NCBI GenBank assembly: GCA_020628615.1 | Contig: JAHDEV010000007.1 | Coordinates: 1-41,725 of the forward strand | Length of the DNA stretch: 41,725 nt | DNA from: Dokdonia sp. | Lineage (GTDB): Bacteria; Bacteroidota; Bacteroidia; Flavobacteriales; Flavobacteriaceae | Direction: 5' to 3' | In this document: piece after piece, positions 1 through 9,043 of the stretch | How positions within the stretch are numbered: position 1 is the first letter of the stretch | Layout of the letters: each line of letters opens with the position of its first letter | The notes under the pieces: generated by a model | What the model was told of the DNA's origin: nothing | The model's database searches: none | Seen by the model: the letters and a program-made list of their open reading frames with translations, nothing else | Position numbers and translations under genes: made by a program

Positions 1-1037
1 TTTGCAAAGGTATAGACCTTCTTATTTTTAAATGCATCAAACTGTCCGTAGGCAGGGTTGTCACTTAGTAATTTTGAATATGATGTATACTGTCCAGGTG
101 CAATCCAGAAGTCTGCTTGCTGCCCTTTTTCTAGCACAGATTCTATACTTAAGGCAATACTTCCCGTACCCTCGGTATCTGCCCATAGGTATGAGCCTCC
201 GGCATCTTCTAGAACTTTAGCCTGCCAGCTATCACCCTTAGGTAAATACCATACATCCTTATACATCGCGCCACTTAAAATAGTAGGGCTTGATGTTACA
301 GCTGCAAGTTGCTTTTTGGTAGCTAGATATTGATTTTTTATAGTGGTAAAAATGCTGTCTGCTTCTTTTTCTTTTCCGTACAGTGCTCCAAAAAATTTGA
401 TCCACTCTGCTTTGCCTAGCGGTTCTTTTTCTACCCAGTCGCCGTTGTATAGCACAGGGATTCCTGCACGTTGTAGGGTATTTACAGATTTGTTTTCTCC
501 TTCTACACCAAAGGTGATAACCGCATCTGGATTGAGATTTATTGCAAGTTCTGTATTAAGGGATTCGTTTTGACCTAGCTCTGTAATGAGATTGTTTTCA
601 ATACGCTTTCGCGAAAGCGGACTCGACACATAATCAAGATTAGGAAAACCTTTAAGTGTTTCTATAACACCTAGCATCTCCAGAGAGGGGATGTGCGTCG
701 TAGAAGTAACTATCACATTATTTATAGGCGTTTTTATGATGGCATCTACACCTTGATCATTAAGTAGCTCTGTAAGAGATTTACTGTTTTCTTCTTCTAT
801 AGACGCTTGCAAACCTTCTTCTGGCACAAGGGCGTAGGTAAAGGTTTTATCTGCATTTGGAAATGCTTCTGTAACCTCTAGCAATGTGTAGTTTGCATAT
901 TTTGTAATGGTAAAACCATCTGCATAGGTTACTGTTTGTGAGGCACTCATTGTGGGAGTAACGGTCGTGACTGCTGGTTCATTTTTACAAGCTGTTACCA
1001 GAAGTATAAGAAAGGCTAAAAGGTGTAAGTGCTTCAT
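1..1037 (-). CDS. BtuF-like ABC transporter periplasmic substrate-binding lipoprotein (cobalamin/iron-siderophore type), 3' end truncated by window edge
   Basis: Open minus frame starting MKHLHLLAFLILLVTACKNEP (lipobox VTAC), continuing ...DAIIKTPINNVIVTSTTHIPSLEMLGV...LNPDAVITFG...GIPVLYNGDWVEKEPLGKAEWIKFFGALYGKE..., typical of the BtuF/FhuD periplasmic-binding fold. Absent from the supplied ORF track because it has no stop inside the window. Adjacent to a cobalamin riboswitch. Confidence 0.85.
   Translation of the reverse strand, partial: MKHLHLLAFLILLVTACKNEPAVTTVTPTMSASQTVTYADGFTITKYANYTLLEVTEAFPNADKTFTYALVPEEGLQASIEEENSKSLTELLNDQGVDAIIKTPINNVIVTSTTHIPSLEMLGVIETLKGFPNLDYVSSPLSRKRIENNLITELGQNESLNTELAINLNPDAVITFGVEGENKSVNTLQRAGIPVLYNGDWVEKEPLGKAEWIKFFGALYGKEKEADSIFTTIKNQYLATKKQLAAVTSSPTILSGAMYKDVWYLPKGDSWQAKVLEDAGGSYLWADTEGTGSIALSIESVLEKGQQADFWIAPGQYTSYSKLLSDNPAYGQFDAFKNKKVYTFA
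604..619. repeat. CGCTTTCGCGAAAGCG palindrome, copy 1 (coding, LSRKR frame)
   Basis: Exact 16/16, in the btuF-like gene (SSPLSRKRIEN). Confidence 0.97.
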
Positions 1038-1140
1038 TTGCCAAAAGTAGTATTAAAATCCTCAATGCCGCAAGAGGGCTTTCTTCTTTTTGATTTACTG
1101 CTAGGTATGGAGTAATGTTATGTATATTTGCGACGAATTT

Positions 1141-1316
1141 TGGTTTTGATGCATCACACAGATGCAGAAGATTAAAAGGGAATTCCGTATAAATCGGAAG
1201 CTGTTCCCGCAACTGTAAGCTAAGCCCGTATAGGGTTTGTTACTACTACAAAGCCACTGTCATAAGGTGTTATGATGGGAAGGTGTAACAAAAGCAAGCC
1301 AGGAGACCTGCCACAA
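1141..1316 (+). ncRNA. Cobalamin (B12) riboswitch
   Basis: Canonical conserved blocks in order: AAAAGGGAAttccg, GCTGTTCCCGCAACTGTAA, AAGCCACTGTC, GGGAAGGTGT, AAGCCAGGAGACCTGCC. Lies immediately upstream of the TonB-dependent receptor ORF. Confidence 0.95.
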
Positions 1317-1363
1317 TTCTTAATTAAAATCAAGCAACTTTCGGGTAAAAAGTTGGTAGATAG

Positions 1364-3220
1364 ATGAAACATAGATTCCTTTTTATTGTTGTCGTGCTAT
1401 GTGCACTTACAACTGTCGCACAAATAGATACACTTCAAGTTTTACCTGAGGTGATCCTTAGTGATGTTAAGTTACAAAACCACAGTGTAGGTATAGCTCT
1501 TAATAAGATAAGTGATAGCACCATACAGCGCTCTCGCACGGCTCTTACCGAGGTGTTGCGAGCAAATAGCACCATATACTTTAGAGAAAATGGGCCAGGT
1601 GGCGTAGCCTCTGCCTCTTTTAGAGGGACTAACGCGGCACAGACAGCCGTCGTGTGGAACGGTATAAACATAAATAGCCAGCTTACGGGACAGTCTGATT
1701 TTAATACCTTATTGTCAAAAAATTATGATCAGCTCGATGTGAGAGCGGGCGGTGGGAGCATTATATATGGCTCTGGAGCAGTAGGTGGTAGTGTTCATCT
1801 AGGTAATGATATTAGATTTAATAAAGGACTGAACACGACAGTAACCGCAGGTTACGGAAGTTTTGATACTCAAATCGCAACGGCCAAAACGCAATTTTCA
1901 AACACTAATTTTTACATAGATGCCGGGCTAGATTATCAACGCTCTGAAAACGATTTTGACTATCTAGATACAGAAAACCAGTTTAATGAAAATGGTCAAT
2001 ACGACAATCTCAACGCTATTTTTAATATGGGTTACCTTCTTAAAAATAAGGGTAATCGCACACATTTATTAAAACTGCACCACAATACCTACGTAGGTAA
2101 TCGCAACTTTTCTGGCACACTCACAGCACCGTCTAATGATGGGTATGAAGACAGAAATACGAGGACACTTGCTGTATGGGAAAACCTGGGTACAAGATTT
2201 AATGGCAAGTTACGTGCGGCGCATATTTTTGAACAGTTTAGATATTTTGCAAATAACCAAACTGACGATAATGACCTAGGTAAATCTATACGCTATCTAG
2301 CAAACTATGAGGCAACTTATAAGCTAGATCGTAAAAAGGAACTTACCGTAATAGGTGAGGTAAACCATATTTCGGCAGCTGGTGCGTCTATCGTTGCAAC
2401 TACTAGAAATCAAGGGTCACTCGTTGCCCTTTGGAAACAGCAACTTACTCATAAATTTACCTATGAGTTTCAGGCGAGACAAGAGTTGGTAGAAGGTTTT
2501 GATAGTCCATTTCTTTTGGGAGCTGGTTTTGATTACGCTTTCGCGAAAGCGTATACACTCACATTTAACGGGTCAAAAAATTATAGAATCCCCACATTTA
2601 ACGATGCCTACTGGTCTGGGCCAGGTGCTGTAGGTAACCCAGACCTAAAACCCGAAACAAGCTTACAAGCCGAAATAGGTTTAAAAAGAACACATAAAAA
2701 TCTCACTTTAGGACTGAGAGGGTTTTATATAAACACAGATGATTTGATACAATGGCAGCCTAATCTAAGCGGTATCTGGTCACCTATAAACATTGCAGAT
2801 ACTGAGCATTATGGTATAGAGTGGGAGCTCGATTATACGGCTAGTATAGGTAATCATAAAGTTACAACCACGGCTCAATATGCCTACACAAAAGCCGAAG
2901 ATGTAGCCAGAGGTAAACAACTTATCTATGTGCCAGCTCATAAAGCGATACTCAGTATCGCGCATAACTATGGCAGGCTGAGTAGTTATGTGCAAACCAG
3001 CTTTGTAGATCGTGTTTTTACAACTACAGATAATACGGCGCAGGTAGACGGCTATGCGATTGCAAACCTTGGGACGAGCTATGACATCTTACACAAGCAA
3101 GGGACTAAGCTTCAAGTAATGGCGAGAGTCAATAACTTATTTAATACAAACTACCAGACGGTTGCTTTTAGACCTAACCCTGGAAGAAACTTTTTATTAC
3201 AAACAACAATTACTTTTTAA
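1364..3220 (+). CDS. btuB: TonB-dependent outer membrane receptor, BtuB-like (vitamin B12)
   Basis: 618 aa with signal peptide, plug domain (FRENGPGGVASASFRGTNAAQTAVVWNGININSQLTGQSDFN), beta-barrel and C-terminal TITF; downstream of B12 riboswitch. Confidence 0.9.
   Translation: MKHRFLFIVVVLCALTTVAQIDTLQVLPEVILSDVKLQNHSVGIALNKISDSTIQRSRTALTEVLRANSTIYFRENGPGGVASASFRGTNAAQTAVVWNGININSQLTGQSDFNTLLSKNYDQLDVRAGGGSIIYGSGAVGGSVHLGNDIRFNKGLNTTVTAGYGSFDTQIATAKTQFSNTNFYIDAGLDYQRSENDFDYLDTENQFNENGQYDNLNAIFNMGYLLKNKGNRTHLLKLHHNTYVGNRNFSGTLTAPSNDGYEDRNTRTLAVWENLGTRFNGKLRAAHIFEQFRYFANNQTDDNDLGKSIRYLANYEATYKLDRKKELTVIGEVNHISAAGASIVATTRNQGSLVALWKQQLTHKFTYEFQARQELVEGFDSPFLLGAGFDYAFAKAYTLTFNGSKNYRIPTFNDAYWSGPGAVGNPDLKPETSLQAEIGLKRTHKNLTLGLRGFYINTDDLIQWQPNLSGIWSPINIADTEHYGIEWELDYTASIGNHKVTTTAQYAYTKAEDVARGKQLIYVPAHKAILSIAHNYGRLSSYVQTSFVDRVFTTTDNTAQVDGYAIANLGTSYDILHKQGTKLQVMARVNNLFNTNYQTVAFRPNPGRNFLLQTTITF
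2536..2551. repeat. Palindrome copy 2 (coding, AFAKA frame)
   Basis: Exact 16/16 in btuB-like gene (DYAFAKAYTL); palindrome extends to 20 bp (TACGC...GCGTA). Confidence 0.97.
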
Positions 3221-3228
3221 ACACACTT

Positions 3229-4299
3229 ATGAAACATTCTTTTTACACACTCTGCATTGCAGTACTCTTATTATTTTCTTGTAATACAGATGACGATTTA
3301 TTTATTCCTGCGACCCCAGAGGTAGAAGGGCCGTATGCTACTGGATTTTTAGTAACAAATGAAGGACCTTTTTCAAATGGTTTTGGAACAGTAGATCATA
3401 TAGATGAAAACCTTACTACAGTAACATCATCTATCTATCAAGCTGTAAATAATGATAATCTAGGTAACATTGTGCAATCACTCACAATGACAGACGATAC
3501 TGTTTATGTAATTACAAACGTGAGCTCACGTATTACGGTAGTAGAAAAAGATACCTTTGAAGAAATAATCCAGATTACAGAAGGACTTAATAACCCACGT
3601 AATATGGTAATAATAGGGGATAACGGTTATGTGACTAACTGGGGCGATCCAGCTATAGCGACAGATGACTATGTGGCTGTTTTAGATCTTAATACAAATG
3701 AGATAGTAAGCACAATTGCTGTGGCAGAAGGACCAGAAGAAATCGTAGCCAAAGATGGAGTTATTTACGTAGCACATCAAGGAGGTTTTGGAGTAAATAA
3801 TATTGTATCTGTAATCTCTAGTGAGCAAGAAAATGTTGTTACTACAATAGAGGTAGGTGATGTGCCTAACTCACTACAGTTTGACACGGCGGGACGTCTT
3901 GTAGTTTTAGCTAGTGGTGCTCCAGCATTTACAGGTAATGAGACAGGAGGACAGTTTACTATTATAGATACAGATACAAATACTGCTGTAGAGACCGTTT
4001 TGTTTACAAACACTGAGCATCCTAACTTCTTAAATGTAGTAGGTGATGATGTGTTTTATTATCTAGGTGGAGCTGTTTATAAAACAACAGTAGCAGATTT
4101 TACAACGACTAGTACTGCAATTATATCTGGATCGTTTTTCTATAATATGACCATACTCAGCGACGGTACACTAGCTGGATGTAACGCTGCAGATTTTGCT
4201 AGTAATGGTACTGTAGAGCTTTATGATACTACTACGGGAACTTTATTAAATACACTCAATGTAGGTATTGTACCAGGTAACGTTTACGAGATAAACTAA
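3229..4299 (+). CDS. Surface lipoprotein with YncE/DUF5074-type beta-propeller, candidate BtuG-like cobalamin-binding protein
   Basis: Lipobox LLLFSCN; repeated propeller-like strands (VYVITNVSSRITVVEKDTFE, GYVTNWGD...VLDLNTNEIVSTI, IYVAHQGGFGVNNIVSVISSE); 8 bp downstream of btuB under the same riboswitch. Confidence 0.75.
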   Translation: MKHSFYTLCIAVLLLFSCNTDDDLFIPATPEVEGPYATGFLVTNEGPFSNGFGTVDHIDENLTTVTSSIYQAVNNDNLGNIVQSLTMTDDTVYVITNVSSRITVVEKDTFEEIIQITEGLNNPRNMVIIGDNGYVTNWGDPAIATDDYVAVLDLNTNEIVSTIAVAEGPEEIVAKDGVIYVAHQGGFGVNNIVSVISSEQENVVTTIEVGDVPNSLQFDTAGRLVVLASGAPAFTGNETGGQFTIIDTDTNTAVETVLFTNTEHPNFLNVVGDDVFYYLGGAVYKTTVADFTTTSTAIISGSFFYNMTILSDGTLAGCNAADFASNGTVELYDTTTGTLLNTLNVGIVPGNVYEIN

Positions 4300-4318
4300 G
4301 TTTATTTACTATATAATT

Positions 4319-4353
4319 AAAAAGGGGTGACATAATCTGTTACCCCTTTTTTT
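4319..4353. terminator. Bidirectional intrinsic terminator
   Basis: AAAAGGGGTGACA-taatc-TGTTACCCCTTTTTTT hairpin between convergent genes. Confidence 0.85.
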
Positions 4354-4356
4354 GTA

Positions 4357-5799
4357 CTAGTCTATATCAAGTTGATCAACTATCATACGCTGGTAGAGCG
4401 GGTCTTGTTGCTCTGTGTCAAAATAAGAGTGTTGTACCGTGGTATTATATTGTGCGCTGCTTCTTCCGTTTATAATCACATCTATGGCTGCGTCTAGTAG
4501 CGGCTCACCTTGCTCACCTAGCTGGCCATAATTTGTAAAATCTTCTGCTATTTCAATATCTGGTGTAAAACCGTCAAAATAGTCTGTAAGACCATTTGCA
4601 TTTACAGATTTAAGTACAAGTGGTAGCATTACATATCTGTGATTTGGGTTTGCTTCAGATCTTCTAAAACCTGGCGCTGGGGCATCATATAATAAAAAAG
4701 ACCCTTCAAATTTTCCTACGGTGTTTGTACCTATCTGTATAATCTCAATATATGGATCTAGACCACTTAGTATGAGTTCGCTAGCACTTGCGGTTCTTCC
4801 CGTAGTGAGTATGAACACTCTAGAAAGACCTAAGCTGTTTATAGTTGCTCCATCATTCCCACTTCCTAGATTACTATTAAAAGTGCGTGTAAATTGATTT
4901 TCTGGGTTACGATCTGAGTTGTACTCTTGTGTGATAAATGTTTGCCCCTCAAACTGCCCAGTAATCATAGACGAGAGGTCGTTTGCCGTCTCTATAGAAC
5001 CACCGCCATTGTAGCGTAAATCGAGTACGAGATCTGTGATCCCTGCCGCTTGAAACTCTGCAAACGCATCATTGAGGTCACTATCAAACTCATTTGTAAA
5101 GCCTGTATAATGTAAATAGCCTATCTCATTACCACCTACACTTAAAACATTTACAGTATGTACAGGGTTTATAATGAGCTGTATTTTATTTATTACAATT
5201 TCTTCTCCCGTAAGGTCAAAGTCTGTACCGTTAAAGGTTGCTGTACTTATGGTATAACTTTCTGGGCTAAAAAAACTAGAAAAGCTAGTGTTACCATCTA
5301 TAGGTTGGCCAGTAGCGCCTTGCAAGGGTTGCCCGTCTACAAGGGTAAATATCATACCTCTCTCAACACCCGCAACAGCTGCCGGACTATCATTTACCAC
5401 ATATCTCACAATACCAAAGGCTCTAGTAGGGTCATTAGGCATAATAAGCAGGGATATATTCATACCAGAGGCAGTGCGAATTCCCGCTAGTGAGTTTTCT
5501 AATTCTGTATAATCATCTCGTAATATGCTAAAACGGTCTACAGGCGCCGTAAGTGCATCAAAAGCATCTTCTACTGAGGCAAATTGTGATAGGTAATCAA
5601 ATTTTTCTCCATCATTACTAAAAAAATCATTTGCTAGCTCTGGCACTTGGTCTTTATATAATGACCAGTAATTGAGACCCCTGTAAACAAAGTCAGACAG
5701 CTCTACTGTAGTTGCTGGTCTTATAGTATCATCAAGATCATCATTACAAGAAAAAAAGAGCATTGTAAAGACGAGTAGGAGTAGGGTAATCTTTTTCAT
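4357..5799 (-). CDS. S41-family (C-terminal processing) peptidase lipoprotein
   Basis: Lipobox MLFFSCN; PDZ-like region; LVLDLRYNGGGSIETANDLSSMI and LTTGRTASASELIL, matching the S41 catalytic region. Confidence 0.85.
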   Translation of the reverse strand: MKKITLLLLVFTMLFFSCNDDLDDTIRPATTVELSDFVYRGLNYWSLYKDQVPELANDFFSNDGEKFDYLSQFASVEDAFDALTAPVDRFSILRDDYTELENSLAGIRTASGMNISLLIMPNDPTRAFGIVRYVVNDSPAAVAGVERGMIFTLVDGQPLQGATGQPIDGNTSFSSFFSPESYTISTATFNGTDFDLTGEEIVINKIQLIINPVHTVNVLSVGGNEIGYLHYTGFTNEFDSDLNDAFAEFQAAGITDLVLDLRYNGGGSIETANDLSSMITGQFEGQTFITQEYNSDRNPENQFTRTFNSNLGSGNDGATINSLGLSRVFILTTGRTASASELILSGLDPYIEIIQIGTNTVGKFEGSFLLYDAPAPGFRRSEANPNHRYVMLPLVLKSVNANGLTDYFDGFTPDIEIAEDFTNYGQLGEQGEPLLDAAIDVIINGRSSAQYNTTVQHSYFDTEQQDPLYQRMIVDQLDID

Positions 5800-5897
5800 A
5801 GGATTAATATTAAGGGAGTATATCGTAATCTAGTATCAAATATAGTTAAACGTAAAAAAGTCACTACAATTACATTGTCTGCTTTAAAGTTTTGAGA

Positions 5898-6548
5898 TTA
5901 ATTAACAAGCTTTGCTAACAGCGGCAAATCGTGATCTAGTTGCTCAAACGCTGTTTTTGGTGTTCTATAGCCTAGAAAGGGGGCAAAGTAAATATAAGAT
6001 TCAAGCTTGTGGCTATAAGCAAGTTTATTATGTGTAGACAGTTTTTTATCTAGATCTAGACTTATATCCATCCACTCCGAAGAAAAAAACTGAGCGCCTT
6101 GTCTATTAAAAAGTAAGATAAGCTTAGGAGCAATATAGGTGATGACCTCTTTAGTAATCTCAAGTTGATCTCTGAGAAACTGTTTACCCACCTCGTCGTT
6201 AAGAAAGTGTGCTATTTGTTTTTGCTCCGTATGTCGTTGATAGAATAAATCGCAATAAGTAATTCCTTGAGATTGAAAAGCTGATAGTAAGTTGTAAAAT
6301 TTTTTAAAGTAGCGATCATTCTGCAATTTGCTATAATCATAGCTACACATATCGTCACTTATAAAATCTGTGCGTAACGATGGATTTATACCCATAACCA
6401 GCACGTTTGCCGTAGGATCTATCTTAGAGAATACAAAGCCATCATGTATAATGTCTTGCTGTTCTTGGGTATGAAGAAGCTTTGTGTAGGTGGTAAATAG
6501 GGTTTCAATTTTCGCTTTAAGCGAAAGCAAAAATGCATCCCTACTCAT
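5898..6548 (-). CDS. Uracil-DNA glycosylase-superfamily-like protein
   Basis: 216 aa with VLVMGINPSLRTDF near the N-terminus and LILLFNRQGAQFF mid-protein, resembling UDG-superfamily motifs. Overlaps the DUF1343 gene by 8 nt. Assignment by motif impression only. Confidence 0.5.
   Translation of the reverse strand: MSRDAFLLSLKAKIETLFTTYTKLLHTQEQQDIIHDGFVFSKIDPTANVLVMGINPSLRTDFISDDMCSYDYSKLQNDRYFKKFYNLLSAFQSQGITYCDLFYQRHTEQKQIAHFLNDEVGKQFLRDQLEITKEVITYIAPKLILLFNRQGAQFFSSEWMDISLDLDKKLSTHNKLAYSHKLESYIYFAPFLGYRTPKTAFEQLDHDLPLLAKLVN
6510..6526. repeat. Degenerate relative of the palindrome (TTTCGCTttaAGCGAAA)
   Basis: CGCTTTAAGCGAAAGC versus consensus CGCTTTCGCGAAAGCG; inverted arms of 7 bp, 3-nt loop. 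Confidence 0.45.
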
Positions 6549-7803
6549 ACATTAGATATTTTGAGCGTATCTTTTTAAATCGTTCTATACCTGGCAACCA
6601 TTTTCTTTTAATCTCCTTAAAAGTATAGCCCGCCTCAATGTCTTGCTGTAATTGTGTTGAACCCGCGTGTAGTGTAAAGCTAGCCGTTTTAAAGAAAGTA
6701 TCCTTATTACTACTAGCAGCATAGGCTTCTATGAGCCATTCAAGATTTACCGTGTTCATATAGGCCTCACCACGTAGGTCTTTACCGTTACAGGTTACAC
6801 CCTTATGTTTTGGTGATTTTGAACCAAAATTAGGTTGTGGCGTGTATAAGAATGAAAAGTACTCTTTAGGAAAATCTGGTGCGCCAAAGATTTGAAACTG
6901 CATTTCTGTCCCGCGTCCCGCGTTTACCGTAGTCCCTTCAAAAAAGCCTAAGCTAGGATATAAATTGATACTCTTATCATTAGGCAAGTTAGGCGAGGGT
7001 CTTGTAGGGAGTGCATATTTTTTCTGGTATGACCAGTTTTTAAGAGGTATCACCGTAAGATCTACTGTGATCTTATCTTTGAGCCAGCCTTCTCCATTTA
7101 CCATTCTTGCATATTCGCCTATCGTCATACCATACACAAGTGGTATCTCGTGCATACCTAAAAAGCTACTGTGTTCTTTTTCTAGTGTAGGGCCGTCTAT
7201 GTAATGAGCATTAGGATTAGGTCTGTCTAGCACTATGACGGAAATCCCACTTTCTGCAGCGGCTTCCATAACATAGGTGAGGGTAGATATGTAGGTGTAA
7301 AAACGCACGCCCACATCTTGTATGTCAAAGAGTAAGACATCAAGCCCTTCTAGCTGTTGTGCCGTGGGTTTTTTATTTTTTCCGTAAAGGGAGATGATGT
7401 TGAGACCCGTTTTTGGGTCTTTGCCATCCTTTACTTTTTCGCCGGCATCTACATTTCCTCTAAAACCGTGCTCTGGCGAGAAGACCTTCTTTATCGTAAC
7501 TCCCATACTGAGTAAGGAGTCTACCAGATGAGTGCTTTGCGCTTCTGTATGCGATGTCTCGGTAAAGATGAGTCCGCTTTTATTTGTAACTACTCCTACG
7601 TTTTTATTTGCTAGTAATGGGAGGTATACATCTGTTCTATTTGCACCCACAGTAATGCTAGAATCTATGACTACTAGGTTACTTGTCGTGGGTTGTTTGG
7701 ATTCCGCTTTCGCGAAAGCGGTCTTATCTCCACCTGTATTTGCACAAGAAATTAAGAGTGTGAGCGTTAAAAAAAGGGTATTTTTGAATAAAATGAGACG
7801 CAT
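6541..7803 (-). CDS. namZ: DUF1343 / NamZ-type exo-beta-N-acetylmuramidase lipoprotein
   Basis: Lipobox LLISCAN; NVGVVTNKSGL, FSPEHGFRGNVDAGEKV, GLDVLLFDIQDVGVRFYTYISTLTYVMEAA, VLDRPNPN characteristic of DUF1343. Confidence 0.85.
   Translation of the reverse strand: MRLILFKNTLFLTLTLLISCANTGGDKTAFAKAESKQPTTSNLVVIDSSITVGANRTDVYLPLLANKNVGVVTNKSGLIFTETSHTEAQSTHLVDSLLSMGVTIKKVFSPEHGFRGNVDAGEKVKDGKDPKTGLNIISLYGKNKKPTAQQLEGLDVLLFDIQDVGVRFYTYISTLTYVMEAAAESGISVIVLDRPNPNAHYIDGPTLEKEHSSFLGMHEIPLVYGMTIGEYARMVNGEGWLKDKITVDLTVIPLKNWSYQKKYALPTRPSPNLPNDKSINLYPSLGFFEGTTVNAGRGTEMQFQIFGAPDFPKEYFSFLYTPQPNFGSKSPKHKGVTCNGKDLRGEAYMNTVNLEWLIEAYAASSNKDTFFKTASFTLHAGSTQLQQDIEAGYTFKEIKRKWLPGIERFKKIRSKYLMYE
7705..7720. 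repeat. Palindrome copy 3 (coding, AFAKA frame)
   Basis: Exact 16/16 in namZ (DKTAFAKAESK); extends to CCGC...GCGG. Confidence 0.97.
7779..7786 (+). promoter_or_regulatory. Possible Bacteroidetes -7 box (TATTTTTG) for the downstream permease gene
   Basis: Matches TAnnTTTG 17 nt before the TTG start at 7804, inside the namZ coding sequence; no convincing -33 TTG at standard spacing. Confidence 0.3.
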
Positions 7804-9036
7804 TTGAATCTAGAGTATTTTATAGCCAAACGCCTAAATGGCGGGACATCGTATAAAAGTAGTGCTTCCAGTACGATAATTAAAATTGCGATTGCAGCAA
7901 TCGCTATAGGTATGGTAATGATGCTTATCTCTATAGCTACGGGTGTAGGGCTGCAACGTGAGATTAGACAGAAGGTGTCTGCCTTTTCTGGTGATATACT
8001 CGTATCAAACTTTGATGGAAATAATAGTGAGGAGACCGTAAACCCTATTACTATTAATCAAGACTTTTACCCAAACTTTGATGCTGTACCAGAAGTAACA
8101 CACGTGCAAGCAATCACGACTAAGGCAGGAATGATACGCACTGCAGAGACCTTTGAAGGTGTGGTTTACAAAGGTGTGGGTGATGATTATGACTGGTCTC
8201 GCATAGAAGATTATATCATAGAAGGCCGCAAGCCAGAGCTCACGGGTGACCTCAATAATGAAATCTTAATAAGTACCTATCTTGCAAAACGTTTAGGTTT
8301 TACTGTAGGGGATAAAGCGGTAATACACTTTGTAAATAAAGAAAACACACGCTTTAGATCACGATCACTTGATATTGTAGGACTTTATGAAAGTGCTTAT
8401 CAAGAGTTTGATAAGATTTACATTATAGGAGACCGCCGCCATCTTACTTTTATAAATAAATGGAAAAAAGACGAGGTAGGGGCGTTTGAGGTTTTTGTAG
8501 ATGATTTTGATAATATAGAGCGAGTTAATAATGAAGTGTATGAAAACTCTGGCTCTATGCTTAGATCCATATCTATCATACAGCGCAACTATAATATCTT
8601 TGAGTGGATCAAGTTATTTGACTTTAATATAATGCTCATTATCATTGTAATGATTCTCATAGCAGGTATAAATATTGCTGTGGCACTTCTTGTACTTGTA
8701 CTTGAGCGCACACGTATGATAGGTATTCTTAAAGCACTGGGCAGCACAGACTGGAATGTGCGTAAGATATTTATCTACAATGCAATGTATCTTATAGGTC
8801 TGGGACTCTTCTGGGGTAACCTTATAGGTCTAGGAATTTTATTTGCTCAGAAGTATTTTGGGTTTATAAAACTAGATCCATCTACTTATTATGTAAGTGA
8901 GGCGCCTGTACTCATAAACGTGTGGCATATTGTATCTCTTAACTTGGGAGTCTTTACAATTTGTGTACTTGTACTCCTTATACCATCTTATATCATCACA
9001 AAAATTAGCCCCGTGAGAGCTATAAGATTTGAGTAG
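7804..9036 (+). CDS. LolC/LolE-type ABC transporter permease (FtsX-like/MacB-like)
   Basis: MNLEYFIAKRL...IIKIAIAAIAIGMVMMLISIATGVGLQREIRQKV N-terminus; C-terminal IAVALLVLVLERTRMIGILKALGSTDWNVRKIF. TTG start codon. Confidence 0.85.
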   Translation: MNLEYFIAKRLNGGTSYKSSASSTIIKIAIAAIAIGMVMMLISIATGVGLQREIRQKVSAFSGDILVSNFDGNNSEETVNPITINQDFYPNFDAVPEVTHVQAITTKAGMIRTAETFEGVVYKGVGDDYDWSRIEDYIIEGRKPELTGDLNNEILISTYLAKRLGFTVGDKAVIHFVNKENTRFRSRSLDIVGLYESAYQEFDKIYIIGDRRHLTFINKWKKDEVGAFEVFVDDFDNIERVNNEVYENSGSMLRSISIIQRNYNIFEWIKLFDFNIMLIIIVMILIAGINIAVALLVLVLERTRMIGILKALGSTDWNVRKIFIYNAMYLIGLGLFWGNLIGLGILFAQKYFGFIKLDPSTYYVSEAPVLINVWHIVSLNLGVFTICVLVLLIPSYIITKISPVRAIRFE

Positions 9037-9043
9037 GTATTAC

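Noticed and set aside
32-573. Three overlapping plus-strand ORFs at the left end
   Set aside because: They are antisense to the well-supported BtuF-like CDS, which the track missed because it runs off the window.
985-1212. 75-aa minus ORF across the btuF start and riboswitch
   Set aside because: Overlaps conserved riboswitch sequence; better explained by the RNA element.
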